The notes under the pieces: generated by a model
The model's input: the letters and a program-made list of their open reading frames with translations, nothing else
The model's database searches: none
What the model was told of the DNA's origin: nothing
Source of the DNA: Dietzia sp. NCCP-2495
Lineage (GTDB): Bacteria; Actinomycetota; Actinomycetes; Mycobacteriales; Mycobacteriaceae
NCBI RefSeq assembly: GCF_026011735.1
Contig: NZ_BRVN01000001.1
Span: forward strand, 392,623-456,622
DNA length: 64,000 nt
Direction of reading: 5' to 3'
Shown: piece by piece, positions 1 through 12,871 of the stretch
How the letters are laid out: every line of letters begins with the position of its first letter
How positions within the stretch are numbered: position 1 is the first letter of the stretch
Position numbers and translations under genes: made by a program

Positions 1-719
1 CCGGTCTCGTCCGCCACCCGTCGGGACGCCTGGACATATCGCAGCGCCTCGACGAGTTCGTGATCGCCGGGACGCGCCTCGACCAGGGAACTGAAAAGCT
101 CTTCAGCGGTGGCCAGATCTCCCTCGGACAGGGCCTCTTCCGCCGCGTCCAACTCGGGGTCCGACACCTCCCCAGGGGCCTCGACTGACGGACCGGACTC
201 GGGACCGGTGAGCTTGCCCTCCGTCGCACGCAACACCGCGTCGAGCCATTGCCGCAGAGCCTCCTCGGGCTGCTCGCCCTCGAAATCGGCGAGCGGACGC
301 CCTGCCGCGATCGCGAAGACCGACGGCACCGTACGCGCCTGGAGCGCCTGGGCGATACCCGGCGACACGTCCACGTCCACGGTCGCGTGGACCCACGCGC
401 CGTCCGCCTCGTCGGCCATCGCGCCCAACAGCGCGGTCAGCGTCGTGGGTGCTCGCCGGGAGACCAATTCGATGATCACGGGCACCTGGCCCGATCGAAC
501 GAGGACCTCCTGCTCGAACGTCGACTCGTCCACCTGTACCCGGGTGGCGGCGCCACCGGTGGGCCGCGCACCTGCCTGCCCCGGAGCGCGACCGTCTGCG
601 GTCGCGCTGCGCTGGGCTTCGGCACGGTTCTTCAGCCCCGTGAGGTCGACGGCGCCGGCGAGCGACGCCGCGAGCTTCTGCTCGACGGCGGACGGGGGAC
701 GGTTACCTGGTCTCGACAC
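1..719 (-). CDS. Thioredoxin-fold / TPR co-chaperone-like protein (Rv1324/YbbN type), 3' end cut by window
   Basis: The visible 239 residues start at a GTG (719-717) with a GGCAGGA-like site upstream. After a variable N-terminus (about residues 1-65) comes a thioredoxin-like strand (QVPVIIELVSRRAP) and then the conserved VPSVFAIAAGRPLAEFEGEQP region with the cis-Pro loop, followed by an acidic helical part typical of the TPR tail of YbbN-type proteins. The place where thioredoxins carry WCxxC reads ELVSRRAP, so there is no redox-active cysteine pair; a chaperone or holdase role is more likely than disulfide reduction. It lies upstream of the thiolase in the opposite order to transcription, the same adjacency as Rv1323-Rv1324. 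The C-terminus lies beyond base 1. Family assignment is fairly sure; biochemical role is inferred. Confidence 0.8.
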   Translation of the reverse strand, partial: MSRPGNRPPSAVEQKLAASLAGAVDLTGLKNRAEAQRSATADGRAPGQAGARPTGGAATRVQVDESTFEQEVLVRSGQVPVIIELVSRRAPTTLTALLGAMADEADGAWVHATVDVDVSPGIAQALQARTVPSVFAIAAGRPLADFEGEQPEEALRQWLDAVLRATEGKLTGPESGPSVEAPGEVSDPELDAAEEALSEGDLATAEELFSSLVEARPGDHELVEALRYVQASRRVADET

Positions 720-768
720 GGTCCCGATCCTGCCACGCCGCCGCCGAGGCTGCTGCAGCGGCCGGTGT

Positions 769-1968
769 TCAGCCTGCTGCGGGCACCCGGATGATCAGCG
801 CGTCGCCCTGACCGCCACCACCACAGAGTGCGGCGGCACCGAGTCCGCCACCCCGACGGGCCAGCTCGAGCGCGAGTGTCAGCACGACACGGTTACCGGA
901 CACCCCGATCGGGTGGCCCAGGGCGATGGCCCCGCCGTTGACGTTGACCTTCTCCGGATCCACCCCGAGCACCTTCGTGGCGTGGAGTCCGACGGAGGCG
1001 AAGGCCTCGTTGAACTCGAAGAGATCAATGTCCTCGACCGCGATCCCGGTCCGCTCGCAGGCGTCCAGGACGGCGTCGGACGGCTGGTGCTGAAGGGTGG
1101 AATCCGGCCCGGCGACGGTGCCGTACCCCACGATCTCGGCGAGCACCGGCCATCCCTCCGCCTCGGCCCGCGCTGCACTGGTCACGACGACAGCGGAGGC
1201 ACCGTCGGAGATCTGCGACGACGAACCGGCGGTGATGGTGCCGTCCTTGGCGAACGCCGGACGCAGCGAGGCCATCGACTCCGCGGTCGAGTCGGCACGC
1301 ACCCCCTCATCGGTCGACACGACCGTCTCGCCCTTGCGCCCCTTGATGGTCACCGGAACGACCTCATCGGCGAAGAGCCCCTTCTCCCAGGCGGCCGCGG
1401 CACGCTGATGGGAGACGGCGGCGAACTCGTCCTGTGCTTCGCGGGTGATACCCAGCTCGGCGTTCCGCTGCTCGGTCAACGCACCCATGGGCTGGTCGGT
1501 CGGAACGTCGTGAAGCCCGTCGTAGGCCATGTGGTCCAAGACTTCGATCGACCCGTACTTGTAGCCGGCACGGCTCTTGGGGAGCAGGTGCGGGGCCTGG
1601 GACATCGACTCCTGGCCGCCGGCGACGACGACCTCAGAGTAGCCGGACCGGATGGCCTGATCCGCCAGGGCGATCGCCGTGAGCCCGGACAGACACATCT
1701 TGTTGATGCTCAATGCGTCGACGGCCCTGGGGAGGCCGCCCGCGATCGAGGCCTGGCGCGCGGGCATCTGCCCGACTCCGGCACCGAGGACCTGGCCCAT
1801 GATGACCTGGTCGACGGCCTCGGGCGACACTCCGCCGCGCTCGAGGGCGCCCTTGATCGCGACGCCACCGAGTTCGGGCGCGGCGAGGGAGGACAGACCG
1901 CCCTGCAGGCGTCCGAAGGGGGTGCGGGCGCCGGAGACGATGACGGTACGGGTGGGATCGGCGGTCAT
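769..1968 (-). CDS. fadA4: Acetyl-CoA C-acetyltransferase (thiolase)
   Basis: A 399-residue thiolase, which condenses two acetyl-CoA or cleaves 3-ketoacyl-CoA. The nucleophilic cysteine is in SINKMCLSG (Cys92), the active-site histidine in [14 protein letters not shown] and the second catalytic cysteine in the C-terminal [11 protein letters not shown]. Length and motifs are those of a full cytosolic thiolase. The ATG at 1968 is chosen because GGAAGG lies 6 nt upstream and the product then begins directly at the conserved [12 protein letters not shown]; a longer reading adds 14 unconserved residues. The divergent neighbour is methylmalonyl-CoA epimerase, and the pair is syntenic with Rv1323-Rv1322A of M. 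tuberculosis, suggesting acyl-CoA or propionate-linked metabolism. The exact substrate range is not visible. Confidence 0.95.
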   Translation of the reverse strand: MTADPTRTVIVSGARTPFGRLQGGLSSLAAPELGGVAIKGALERGGVSPEAVDQVIMGQVLGAGVGQMPARQASIAGGLPRAVDALSINKMCLSGLTAIALADQAIRSGYSEVVVAGGQESMSQAPHLLPKSRAGYKYGSIEVLDHMAYDGLHDVPTDQPMGALTEQRNAELGITREAQDEFAAVSHQRAAAAWEKGLFADEVVPVTIKGRKGETVVSTDEGVRADSTAESMASLRPAFAKDGTITAGSSSQISDGASAVVVTSAARAEAEGWPVLAEIVGYGTVAGPDSTLQHQPSDAVLDACERTGIAVEDIDLFEFNEAFASVGLHATKVLGVDPEKVNVNGGAIALGHPIGVSGNRVVLTLALELARRGGGLGAAALCGGGGQGDALIIRVPAAG

Positions 1969-2032
1969 GAGACACCTTCCGAATGTGGGGGGGATGACTA
2001 TCCACGCCAAACTACCGCGAACCCCGACCCGC

Positions 2033-2038
2033 TAGCGT
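2033..2038 (+). promoter_or_regulatory. -10 element (TAGCGT) of the epimerase gene
   Basis: TAGCGT lies 7 nt before the ATG at 2046, the spacing expected if transcription starts at or next to the A of the start codon (leaderless mRNA). The GGAAGG just before the ATG is too close to serve as a Shine-Dalgarno site, which supports this reading. Confidence 0.5.
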
Positions 2039-2045
2039 GGAAGGT

Positions 2046-2510
2046 ATGACCACTACCCCAGCCGACCAGCCCCTGCTGCCCTCAGACCTCGTCGTGGCGA
2101 TCGACCATGTCGGTGTCGCCGTGCCGGATTTCGATGCCGCCGTCGCGTGGTACCGGGACAACCTGGGCATGGAGAACCTCCACGAGGAGATCAACGAGGA
2201 GCAGGGCGTCCGTGAGGCCATGCTCGGATCGCCCGGTCGGCCCACCGGAAGCGCGCTCCTCCAGGTCCTCGCCCCGCTCAACGAGGAGTCCACGATCGCC
2301 AAATACCTCGACCGCAACGGTCCGGGCATCCAGCAGATGGCCGTCCGGGTGACGGACATCGAGGCGATCACCGCCCATCTCACCGCTCGTGGTGTGCGGG
2401 TGCTCTACCCGGCCCCAAAGAACGGCACCGCCGGTTCCCGCATCAACTTCATCCACCCCAAGGACGCGGGCGGCGTGCTCCTGGAACTGGTGGAGCCCAC
2501 GGAGCACTAG
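2046..2510 (+). CDS. Methylmalonyl-CoA epimerase (VOC family)
   Basis: A 154-residue single-unit vicinal-oxygen-chelate protein. It interconverts (R)- and (S)-methylmalonyl-CoA, linking the methylmalonyl-CoA mutase route to propionyl-CoA metabolism. The first metal-binding histidine is in VAIDHVGVAVPD, the second VOC half has GPGIQQMAVRV, and the C-terminal metal-binding glutamate is in GGVLLELVEPTEH. Length is typical. The start at 2046 follows a -10 box at leaderless spacing; an upstream in-frame GTG at 2037 would overlap that box. Divergent from the thiolase, as in M. tuberculosis (Rv1322A). Confidence 0.93.
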   Translation: MTTTPADQPLLPSDLVVAIDHVGVAVPDFDAAVAWYRDNLGMENLHEEINEEQGVREAMLGSPGRPTGSALLQVLAPLNEESTIAKYLDRNGPGIQQMAVRVTDIEAITAHLTARGVRVLYPAPKNGTAGSRINFIHPKDAGGVLLELVEPTEH

Positions 2511-2553
2511 ATCGACTGATCGACGGCTTCGGCGACAGGCCGGCCCGCGCGGC

Positions 2554-2559
2554 TAGGGT
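2554..2559 (+). promoter_or_regulatory. -10 element (TAGGGT) of the DivIVA-like gene
   Basis: TAGGGT is followed by a 6-nt gap and the ATG at 2566. No Shine-Dalgarno sequence is present, so the transcript is probably leaderless. Confidence 0.5.
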
Positions 2560-2565
2560 GGCAAC

Positions 2566-3456
2566 ATGTCGAGCATGGAGAGCCCCCGCACGGCCGCGCA
2601 GTCTTTTGCCCTGGTACGCAAGGGGTACGACCGTGACCAGGTGAATGCGGCACTCTCCCGCCTCGAGGCGGAGGTCGAACTGCTCCGGGCAGACCGGGAC
2701 GCGGCGGTTCGTCGAGCCGACCGGGCGGCCGATGATCTGGCGCGGGAGCGGGAACGGACGACCTCGCTCGAAGCCCGGGTCGCCGAACTCGGTACCGCGC
2801 CGGTCACGGCCGACCAGATGTCAGACAGACTGTCGACGATGCTCGGCCTCGCCCACTCCGAGGCGAACTCTATCCGGGATGCCGCCCACGCGGACGCGGA
2901 CCAGATCCTCACCCAGGCGGAGGACGACGCGTGGCGGCTCAGGGAGTCCGCAGAGGCGGAACTGAAGGACATCCGGGACCGGAACGCCGCGATCAGGTCC
3001 GAACACGCGGCAGTGCTCGACACCGCCCGTTCCCGGGCCGCAGAGATCATCGCCACCGCCGAACGGTCCGCCCGGGCACTGGACGAGGAGGCCGCTCGAC
3101 GGCGAACGGGAGTCGACGAGGATCACCGGATCGCCTCTGACGCCCGCCGGCAGGAAGCGCTACGTGAGGACGAGCTCCGCCGGGCGGCGTCGATCGAGGC
3201 CGCCGAGGGAATCCGCCTTCGGGCGTCTGATGAAGCCGAGCAGCTCCGCGCAGATGCTCAAGCGAGGGCCACCCAGATGATCTCCGAAGCCACAGCGCAC
3301 ACAGAGCGTCTCCGCGCCCTACGTAGGGACGCTCTGTCGGACCTCGCCGCGATCCGGGCACGACTCGAAATCGTGCCGAGCGACGTTGATGAAGAACCTC
3401 TCCCGGCCTCACCGATCGGGCGTGAGGACCAGAGCCTCAGCCCCAGCGACGAGTGA
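2566..3456 (+). CDS. DivIVA-like coiled-coil protein
   Basis: A 296-residue, highly charged Ala/Glu/Arg-rich protein. Residues about 12-35 (SFALVRKGYDRDQVNAAL) resemble the short N-terminal membrane-targeting segment of DivIVA/Wag31 proteins; the rest is almost continuous predicted coiled coil with repeated AxxExxRxxA patterns and ends in an acidic Pro/Ser tail. No enzymatic motif or membrane segment is visible. DivIVA-like proteins organise the cell pole or septum; this one is distinct from the Wag31 expected beside ftsZ, so it would be a paralogue with an unknown site of action. Its 3' end overlaps the convergent zinc-motif gene by 20 nt. Domain call moderate, function inferred. Confidence 0.75.
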   Translation: MSSMESPRTAAQSFALVRKGYDRDQVNAALSRLEAEVELLRADRDAAVRRADRAADDLARERERTTSLEARVAELGTAPVTADQMSDRLSTMLGLAHSEANSIRDAAHADADQILTQAEDDAWRLRESAEAELKDIRDRNAAIRSEHAAVLDTARSRAAEIIATAERSARALDEEAARRRTGVDEDHRIASDARRQEALREDELRRAASIEAAEGIRLRASDEAEQLRADAQARATQMISEATAHTERLRALRRDALSDLAAIRARLEIVPSDVDEEPLPASPIGREDQSLSPSDE

Positions 3457-3739
3457 GACCGCGACTCCCGCGTCCGCTCCAGCAGCCTGAATGCCAGTGC
3501 CGTCGTTCGTCCTCACCACCCGGCCGGTCAGGCCATGCCGCGATGTGCGGGGTGCCTGAGCGGACGATCTGATCGCAGCCGGGGCAGCGATAGTCCTTCG
3601 TCGCCCGCGATGTTGCGATGCGACGGACGTGATACTGATCCGGGTCCCCCGCCGGCCCCGACTCCACCCGCGCGGAGCCGAGCCCGACACGGTCCGGCAA
3701 CGGGCCGGGTCGTTCCGCCCGTCTATGTCGTCGAGGCAT
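3437..3739 (-). CDS. Small zinc-motif protein downstream of nucS
   Basis: A 100-residue basic protein. The centre holds YRCPGCDQIVRSGTPHIAAWP and then RRHWHSGCW, giving a CxxC plus a His/Cys-rich second half that looks like a zinc-binding knuckle. Similar short proteins, sometimes labelled ATP/GTP-binding without experimental support, occur widely in actinobacteria; I see no nucleotide-binding motif. The ATG at 3739 has a GGAG 6 nt upstream. The gene starts 33 nt after the nucS stop on the same strand and is probably cotranscribed, which hints at DNA metabolism. Function unknown. Confidence 0.75.
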   Translation of the reverse strand: MPRRHRRAERPGPLPDRVGLGSARVESGPAGDPDQYHVRRIATSRATKDYRCPGCDQIVRSGTPHIAAWPDRPGGEDERRHWHSGCWSGRGSRGLTRRWG

Positions 3740-3772
3740 AACGCGCTCCGATCAGATCGACTCTCGCACGCG

Positions 3773-4453
3773 TCAAAAGAGTCGGAGGTCGTTGGACTCG
3801 GTCCCCCGGAGACGGTCGTAGTCCAGTGTCACACACCGAATCCCGCGATCCTCAGCGAGGGTGCGCGCCTGGGGTTTGATGATCTGTGCGGCGAAGATCC
3901 CGTTGACCGGGGCCAGCAGCGGATCTCGATTGAGCAGCTCGAGATACCGCGTCAGCTGCTCGACCCCATCGATCTCTCCCCGCCGCTTGATCTCGACGGC
4001 GACAGTCGCGCCCGCCGAGTCCCGCCCGAGAATGTCCACGGGGCCGATCGCAGTCATGTACTCACGGCGGATGAGGCTGTACCCCTCGCCCAACGTGTCG
4101 ATGTGCTCGGCGAGAAGCTCCTGGAGATGGGCTTCGACGCCGTCCTTGACGAGTCCCGGATCGACACCCAGATCATGGTGAGAATCATGGTGGATCTCGG
4201 CCACCGTGATGCGCAGCTGCTCTCCTGCCTTGTTCTCCACGACCCAGAGGAGATGCTCTTCGTTCTCCGGATGTTCTTGCTCGGTCAACGAGCACGGCGG
4301 GGTCATCCAGTTGAGCGGCTTGTACGCCCGGTCATCGGCGTGCACGCTCACCGAACCGTCGGACTTGACCAGCAGGAGCCTGGGTGCCATCGGCAGATGC
4401 GCGGTCAGTCTGCCGACATAATCTACCTGACAGGTGGCGACGACGAGTCGCAA
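3773..4453 (-). CDS. nucS: Mismatch-specific endonuclease NucS/EndoMS
   Basis: A 226-residue protein matching actinobacterial NucS. In these bacteria, which lack MutS/MutL, it cuts both strands at mismatches. The C-terminal nuclease core has the PD-(D/E)xK-type residues Asp140 (GPVDILGRD), Glu154 and Lys156 (VEIKRRG). The C-terminus ends in DLRLF, matching the short sliding-clamp-binding tail of the family. The start is TTG at 4453, supported by AGGAGG five nt upstream. It lies 43 nt downstream of the DUF2550 gene and upstream of a small zinc-motif gene, all on the minus strand. Confidence 0.95.
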   Translation of the reverse strand: MRLVVATCQVDYVGRLTAHLPMAPRLLLVKSDGSVSVHADDRAYKPLNWMTPPCSLTEQEHPENEEHLLWVVENKAGEQLRITVAEIHHDSHHDLGVDPGLVKDGVEAHLQELLAEHIDTLGEGYSLIRREYMTAIGPVDILGRDSAGATVAVEIKRRGEIDGVEQLTRYLELLNRDPLLAPVNGIFAAQIIKPQARTLAEDRGIRCVTLDYDRLRGTESNDLRLF

Positions 4454-4496
4454 CGGTACCTCCTGGAATCGGCTCGGAGAGCAGTGGAGTCGGTGG

Positions 4497-4946
4497 TCAG
4501 CGACGGTGGCGACGGGGACGGACCTGCTCGATCGAGCATGCCTCGACCCACGAGAGCATGGCGGTCAACTCGGCCGGGCCAAGGCAGAGCTCGCCGTCCA
4601 CGACACCACCACTGCGGTCTTGTCCGGAGAACGGGACGATGATCTCGCCCTCTTCCGCGATGTCCAGCTCGGTACCGGTGGGCTGCCGTCTCTTTCCCAG
4701 TTCCAGGGTCCGACGGTCGAGCCGGACATCCGGTCGGAAACGAATGCTGAGCAAACGGTAGAACTCGACCTCCGTGTCCGTGTACCGGACCGCGCCGTAG
4801 CGCCAGGCGTCCTCGCCAGCCCGCTTGGACAACAGCGACGTCGAGTTGCGACGGACGAAGACCAACCGATACAACACGGCCGCGACCACCGGCAGGAGTA
4901 TGAGCAGCGCGACGACACCGAGGATCACCCCGATGGGAGCCGTCAC
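4497..4946 (-). CDS. DUF2550 membrane-anchored protein (Rv1312-like)
   Basis: A 149-residue protein with one N-terminal transmembrane helix ([20 protein letters not shown]) followed by a soluble domain with [24 protein letters not shown] and an acidic beta-rich stretch. The GTG at 4946 is preferred: AAGGAG lies 9 nt upstream and the product then starts one short segment before the membrane helix. Reading further upstream adds 40 residues overlapping the end of atpC. The gene follows atpC by 58 nt, as in mycobacteria, so it is likely the last gene of the ATP synthase transcript. No function is known. Confidence 0.85.
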   Translation of the reverse strand: MTAPIGVILGVVALLILLPVVAAVLYRLVFVRRNSTSLLSKRAGEDAWRYGAVRYTDTEVEFYRLLSIRFRPDVRLDRRTLELGKRRQPTGTELDIAEEGEIIVPFSGQDRSGGVVDGELCLGPAELTAMLSWVEACSIEQVRPRRHRR

Positions 4947-5004
4947 GTAGCTCAACTCCTTCCAGCGGTCGCGGCCGTGATGAACGGTCCAGACCGGATA
5001 GTGC

Positions 5005-5376
5005 TCAGGCGCCGGCCTTCTCGATCGCCCGGAGGCGACCGCGAGCGACAGCGGCGGCCGACGCATCGTCGCCAGCCTCCGCCAGCGACTTCTCGGCGGC
5101 GGCGCGATCGATGGAGTCAGACCAGGCCGCGGACTCGCCGAGGATGCTCACCTTGGTCGCGGTGACCGAGATAAAGCCACCCTCGACGGCGGCGACCTTC
5201 TTGCCCTCGTCCGTGTAGACCGTCACGGTGCCGCCGGTATCCAGCTCACCGAGTAGCGGCTCGTGACCCGGCTGGATACCGATCTCGCCCTCAGTGGTCT
5301 TGGCGACCACCATCGACGCGGAACCGGACCAGAAGCGGCGCTCGACAGTCACGAACTCGACGTGCATGTCAGCCAT
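5005..5376 (-). CDS. atpC: ATP synthase F1 epsilon subunit
   Basis: A 123-residue epsilon subunit, part of the central stalk that couples rotation to catalysis and can inhibit ATP hydrolysis. The N-terminal beta-sandwich has the typical FVTVERRFWSG and IGIQPGHEPLLGEL motifs; the C-terminal helical part is short and Ala/Glu-rich. Short epsilon subunits are common in mycobacteria and relatives. It follows atpD by 9 nt in the operon. The ATG at 5376 gives a standard N-terminus. Confidence 0.95.
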   Translation of the reverse strand: MADMHVEFVTVERRFWSGSASMVVAKTTEGEIGIQPGHEPLLGELDTGGTVTVYTDEGKKVAAVEGGFISVTATKVSILGESAAWSDSIDRAAAEKSLAEAGDDASAAAVARGRLRAIEKAGA

Positions 5377-5385
5377 GGTGAACCG

Positions 5386-6837
<1,452 letters not shown>

Positions 6838-7824
6838 TTAGTCACTTCCTGCGCTCGCGGCGAGCGCGCCAGCGCCACCGACAATCTCGCTGATTTCCTG
6901 GGTGATTTGTGCCTGACGGGCCTGGTTCGCCTCACGGCTGAGGCCCTCCACCAGCTCGGTGGCGTTGTCAGTAGCCGACTTCATCGCGGTACGGCGGGCA
7001 GCCGACTCCGACGCCGCCGACTCGAGCAGAGACGCGAAGGCGCGGGTCGACATGTACCTCGGGAGGAGGTTGTCGAGCAACGTGTCCGCATCGGGTTCGA
7101 AAGAGACCTCAGGCTTGAAGTCAGTCTTGGAGGTGTCGAGCATGTCCTCGCCCAGATCCAGCTCCTCGACCTCGACCTTGGTCTCGATCGGGGCCAGACG
7201 CCGCGCACGCGGGGTCTGGGTGAGCATGGACACGAACTGGGTGTACACGATGTGGACCTCGTCCACTCCCTTTCGGGTCGTGTCACCGGACTGGTCGACA
7301 CCGAGGAACTCCGCCGCGTCGAACGATCCCTCTCCTCCGACCGCGAACGCGGTCGACAGGAGCTGGAACGCCGGGCGCGCCTCCGCGTACACGGGCTTCT
7401 GGGAGTGTCCGTGCCACGCGCCGGCGATCGCCGTATCGCGGAACGAGTAGTACCCGATGCCCTTGTTGCCGAGCACGTAGATGTCGACCTCGCGACCCTC
7501 ATCCTCGAGGAAAGCGATGAGCTCCGACGCCTCCTTCAACACGTTGTGGTTGTAGCCACCACACATGCCGCGGTCGGAGGTCACGACGAGCACCGCGGAC
7601 CGCTTCGGGTTCTCGGGCTCGTTGAGCATCCGGTGCTGAACGGACGACGCGTTGGCCAGATCGGTGAGGATCTGGGTGATCTGATCGGCGAAGGGCTTCG
7701 CCTCCTCGACCCGCGCCTGGGCCTTGGAGATCTGCGACGTCGCGATCATCTCCTGGGCCTTGGTGATCTTCTTGGTCGAGTTGACCGACTTGATCCGGTC
7801 GCGTAGTTCACGCAGATTCGCCAT
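6838..7824 (-). CDS. atpG: ATP synthase F1 gamma subunit
   Basis: A 328-residue gamma subunit, the rotating central shaft of F1. The N-terminus (NLRELRDRIKSVNSTKKITKAQEMIA) and the C-terminal helix (SEIVGGAGAL) show both strands of the coiled coil; the middle has the conserved SDRGMCGGYN segment. The length agrees with the longer actinobacterial form, which carries an insertion loop. The ATG at 7824 is followed directly by the family N-terminus. It sits between atpA and atpD. Confidence 0.97.
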   Translation of the reverse strand: MANLRELRDRIKSVNSTKKITKAQEMIATSQISKAQARVEEAKPFADQITQILTDLANASSVQHRMLNEPENPKRSAVLVVTSDRGMCGGYNHNVLKEASELIAFLEDEGREVDIYVLGNKGIGYYSFRDTAIAGAWHGHSQKPVYAEARPAFQLLSTAFAVGGEGSFDAAEFLGVDQSGDTTRKGVDEVHIVYTQFVSMLTQTPRARRLAPIETKVEVEELDLGEDMLDTSKTDFKPEVSFEPDADTLLDNLLPRYMSTRAFASLLESAASESAARRTAMKSATDNATELVEGLSREANQARQAQITQEISEIVGGAGALAASAGSD

Positions 7825-7879
7825 GGTCTCAGATCACACTCCTCTCGGCCTCGGTTCTGATGACAGTCATCGAGGGGCC

Positions 7880-9517
<1,638 letters not shown>

Positions 9518-9618
9518 GTCATTCCTGCTCTCACTAAAAGTGGTCTGGGCTAGTCGTTCATTAGGTGAGCACCGACCGTGGGCGACCGTTGCTCGTCATG
9601 GGGTCGGTCCCCGCCGGG

Positions 9619-10437
9619 TTACGGCAGGGCCCGCCGAACCGCGGCGAGACGTCCGGCGACGGACCCGTCGATGATCTCGTCACCGACGCGCACCACGACA
9701 CCGCCGATCACGGCGGGATCGACCTCGACGTGCACGGTCATTTCGCGACCGTAGATGCCGGCGAGCTTGCGGGACAGCGCGTCCTGCTGCTCCTGAGTGA
9801 GCTCCGAGGCAGAGGTGACAACCGCCACCGACTGCCCCTCGATCTCCGCAGCCATCCGGGAGAGCGAGTCGATGTCGTCAGCGGGCATGCCCTCGGGCCG
9901 GGCGACGGCCTGCGAGGCGAGAGCCTCGGTGACGGCCGTGACCTTTCCGTACAAGACCTGGCCGAGGAGGGCGCGCTTGCTCTCCGCGGTAGCGTTCCTG
10001 TCCGACAGTGCCTGCTCGAACTCGGCGTCTCCGGCCACGATGCGGCCGAGTCGGAAGAGCTCGTCCTCGACCGCTCCGAGCTGCCCCTGCTCCTTCGCGG
10101 AGAGCAGGAGAGCCTCCCGGCCCAACGTCACGAGACCCTCTCGCAGGTCACGTGGGTTCGACCAGGACGATGCGACCGCAGCAAGCACCACCTCGAGGGT
10201 GGTGTCGTCGATCTTCCAGCCCAGCACGGACCGTGCGAGGTCCTGACGTGCCTCGACGGGCGCGGACGAATCCGCGACCGCTACCCGGAGAGAGCGATCC
10301 CCCTCAAGGAGGTCGACCACACTGAAGAGCTCGGAGCCGACCTTGGCTCCGGTGGCACCTCCCGCGGGATTCGCGGAGAGCCGGGACTGCAGGACTGACC
10401 GGGACTGCTCAAGGGCGTCGCGGCTTGCTGCGTGCAT
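9619..10437 (-). CDS. atpH: ATP synthase delta subunit (unfused)
   Basis: A 272-residue delta subunit, which attaches the peripheral stalk to the top of F1. The C-terminal GGVVVRVGDEIIDGSVAGRLAAVRRAL segment is the family signature. In M. tuberculosis AtpH is about 446 residues because a second b-like subunit is fused to its N-terminus; here the protein has only the delta portion, so the stalk must use AtpF homodimers or another partner. It starts 14 nt after atpF. Confidence 0.96.
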   Translation of the reverse strand: MHAASRDALEQSRSVLQSRLSANPAGGATGAKVGSELFSVVDLLEGDRSLRVAVADSSAPVEARQDLARSVLGWKIDDTTLEVVLAAVASSWSNPRDLREGLVTLGREALLLSAKEQGQLGAVEDELFRLGRIVAGDAEFEQALSDRNATAESKRALLGQVLYGKVTAVTEALASQAVARPEGMPADDIDSLSRMAAEIEGQSVAVVTSASELTQEQQDALSRKLAGIYGREMTVHVEVDPAVIGGVVVRVGDEIIDGSVAGRLAAVRRALP

Positions 10438-10451
10438 GTTCAGCTACTTCC

Positions 10452-11024
10452 TTACTTCTGGCCGGCCCCGGCGACCCCGTCGAGGTCAGCCAGGAAGCGG
10501 TCGATGGTGCCCGAACGGTGGACCGAGTCGGACAGCTGCTCACCCATGAGGCGCTCAGCGAGATCGACCGACTGGCGACCGAGATCGCTACGGAGCTCGG
10601 TGACGATCTGCTGACGCTGCGCGGCCAGCTGCTGCTGACCGGCGGCGATGATGCGATCGCTCTCGGTCTGCGCCTCGGCCTTCATATCGGCGATGATCTG
10701 CTGGCCCTGGGCCCGCGCGTCATCACGGATCTTGGCGGCCTCGGAGCGCGCTTCCGCGAGCTGGGCGTTGTACTTGTTGAGAGCTGCCTTGGCCTCGGCC
10801 TGAGCCGCCTCCGCCTTCTCGATTCCGCCTTCGATCCTCTCGGTGCGCTCGTCCAGGACCCGCTTGAACATCGGGAGGACGAACTTCCAGAAGATGAAGA
10901 GGACGACGAGGAAGGGGATCAGCGACCAGACGATGTCATACAGCGCCGGCGACAGGACGTTGGGCGTCTCCTCGAGGGGAAGCCCTTCGCCCTCGCCTGC
11001 GGCGAGGATGTGGATCGGATTCAT
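10452..11024 (-). CDS. atpF: ATP synthase F0 b subunit
   Basis: A 190-residue b subunit. A single transmembrane helix ([21 protein letters not shown], described here in part) near residues 29-50 is followed by a long Ala/Glu/Gln/Arg-rich coiled coil that forms the peripheral stalk. An N-terminal stretch of about 25 residues precedes the helix, as in related genera. Only one b-type gene is present in the operon, consistent with a b homodimer. The ATG at 11024 gives the expected N-terminus. Confidence 0.96.
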   Translation of the reverse strand: MNPIHILAAGEGEGLPLEETPNVLSPALYDIVWSLIPFLVVLFIFWKFVLPMFKRVLDERTERIEGGIEKAEAAQAEAKAALNKYNAQLAEARSEAAKIRDDARAQGQQIIADMKAEAQTESDRIIAAGQQQLAAQRQQIVTELRSDLGRQSVDLAERLMGEQLSDSVHRSGTIDRFLADLDGVAGAGQK

Positions 11025-11050
11025 GTCGTTGACCTTGCGCCAGTCGGCGA

Positions 11051-12182
<1,132 letters not shown>

Positions 12183-12325
12183 CGCTCTCTCCCCTGTTCG
12201 GGCCGTCTACTCCAGACGGTGGTCTATGTGCATCGCTCCGGTTCCGGCACACGGAACCCAGCGGCTCCGAGGGGGTCTGGAACGCGATCGCGTCCTTCCC
12301 ACTTCCCGGCTTACCGCCACGGAGC

Positions 12326-12331
12326 ATCGTA
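12326..12331 (-). promoter_or_regulatory. Possible -10 element (TACGAT) for atpB and the downstream atp genes
   Basis: In the 226-nt gap between the AtpI-like gene and atpB the minus strand has TACGAT, a good actinobacterial -10 box, which would give a leader of about 135 nt before atpB. No clear -35 was found. Readthrough from upstream is equally possible. Confidence 0.35.
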
Positions 12332-12408
12332 GCAAAGAGTAACGATTCGACCGCTACCGGGGGACACCACACTGACACCTGTCCCCGGCCGTGTGGAGAA
12401 CGTGGCGG

Positions 12409-12858
12409 TCAGGGCTCCGGAACGGGTTCGACTGCGGGAGCACGATGTCGGATGATCGCCACAGATTCCGTGGCCAGGACCACGACCATCGCGATGACGA
12501 TGGTCAGCGCGAACGCGGGCCGCGAGTAGAAGTCCAGCGGCTTGAGTGCGGCGACCGCCACGATCGCGACGATCAGCTTGAGCAGCCACGTCCCGAGCAA
12601 TACCGCTCCGGTCACGGTGGGTGAGGTGTTGGCGGTCGCGATCACCACGACCACGGTGAGGAGAACGAACACGCCACCGATCGCCGCACCGAGCAGCGCT
12701 CCCCACAGGCCCGGCATGCCGTCGACCGCGTACCAGATCACCGCACTGAGGATGACGAGGACGATCAATGCCAGGACGCCGCTGATGAGGGCCTTCTGGA
12801 GGCCGACCGTGTGGGCGCTCTTGACGGGCTCGACGGGAGGCGTGGGGCTGTTGCTCAT
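12409..12858 (-). CDS. AtpI-like membrane protein upstream of the ATP synthase genes (Rv1303-like)
   Basis: A 149-residue hydrophobic protein with about four predicted membrane helices and a short Pro-rich N-terminus. Position and topology match the small protein (Rv1303) between wecA and atpB in mycobacteria, an AtpI-like candidate assembly factor for the c ring. Sequence similarity to classical AtpI is not evident by eye, so the call rests on position and topology. The ATG at 12858 lies 7 nt after a TAGGCT -10 box and lacks a Shine-Dalgarno site, suggesting leaderless transcription from inside the wecA 3' end. Confidence 0.75.
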   Translation of the reverse strand: MSNSPTPPVEPVKSAHTVGLQKALISGVLALIVLVILSAVIWYAVDGMPGLWGALLGAAIGGVFVLLTVVVVIATANTSPTVTGAVLLGTWLLKLIVAIVAVAALKPLDFYSRPAFALTIVIAMVVVLATESVAIIRHRAPAVEPVPEP

Positions 12859-12865
12859 GCGGAGC

Positions 12866-12871
12866 AGCCTA
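12866..12871 (-). promoter_or_regulatory. -10 element (TAGGCT) of the AtpI-like gene
   Basis: TAGGCT lies 7 nt before the ATG at 12858 and overlaps the wecA stop codon region. It could be an internal promoter separating atp expression from the tsaC-wecA genes. Confidence 0.45.
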
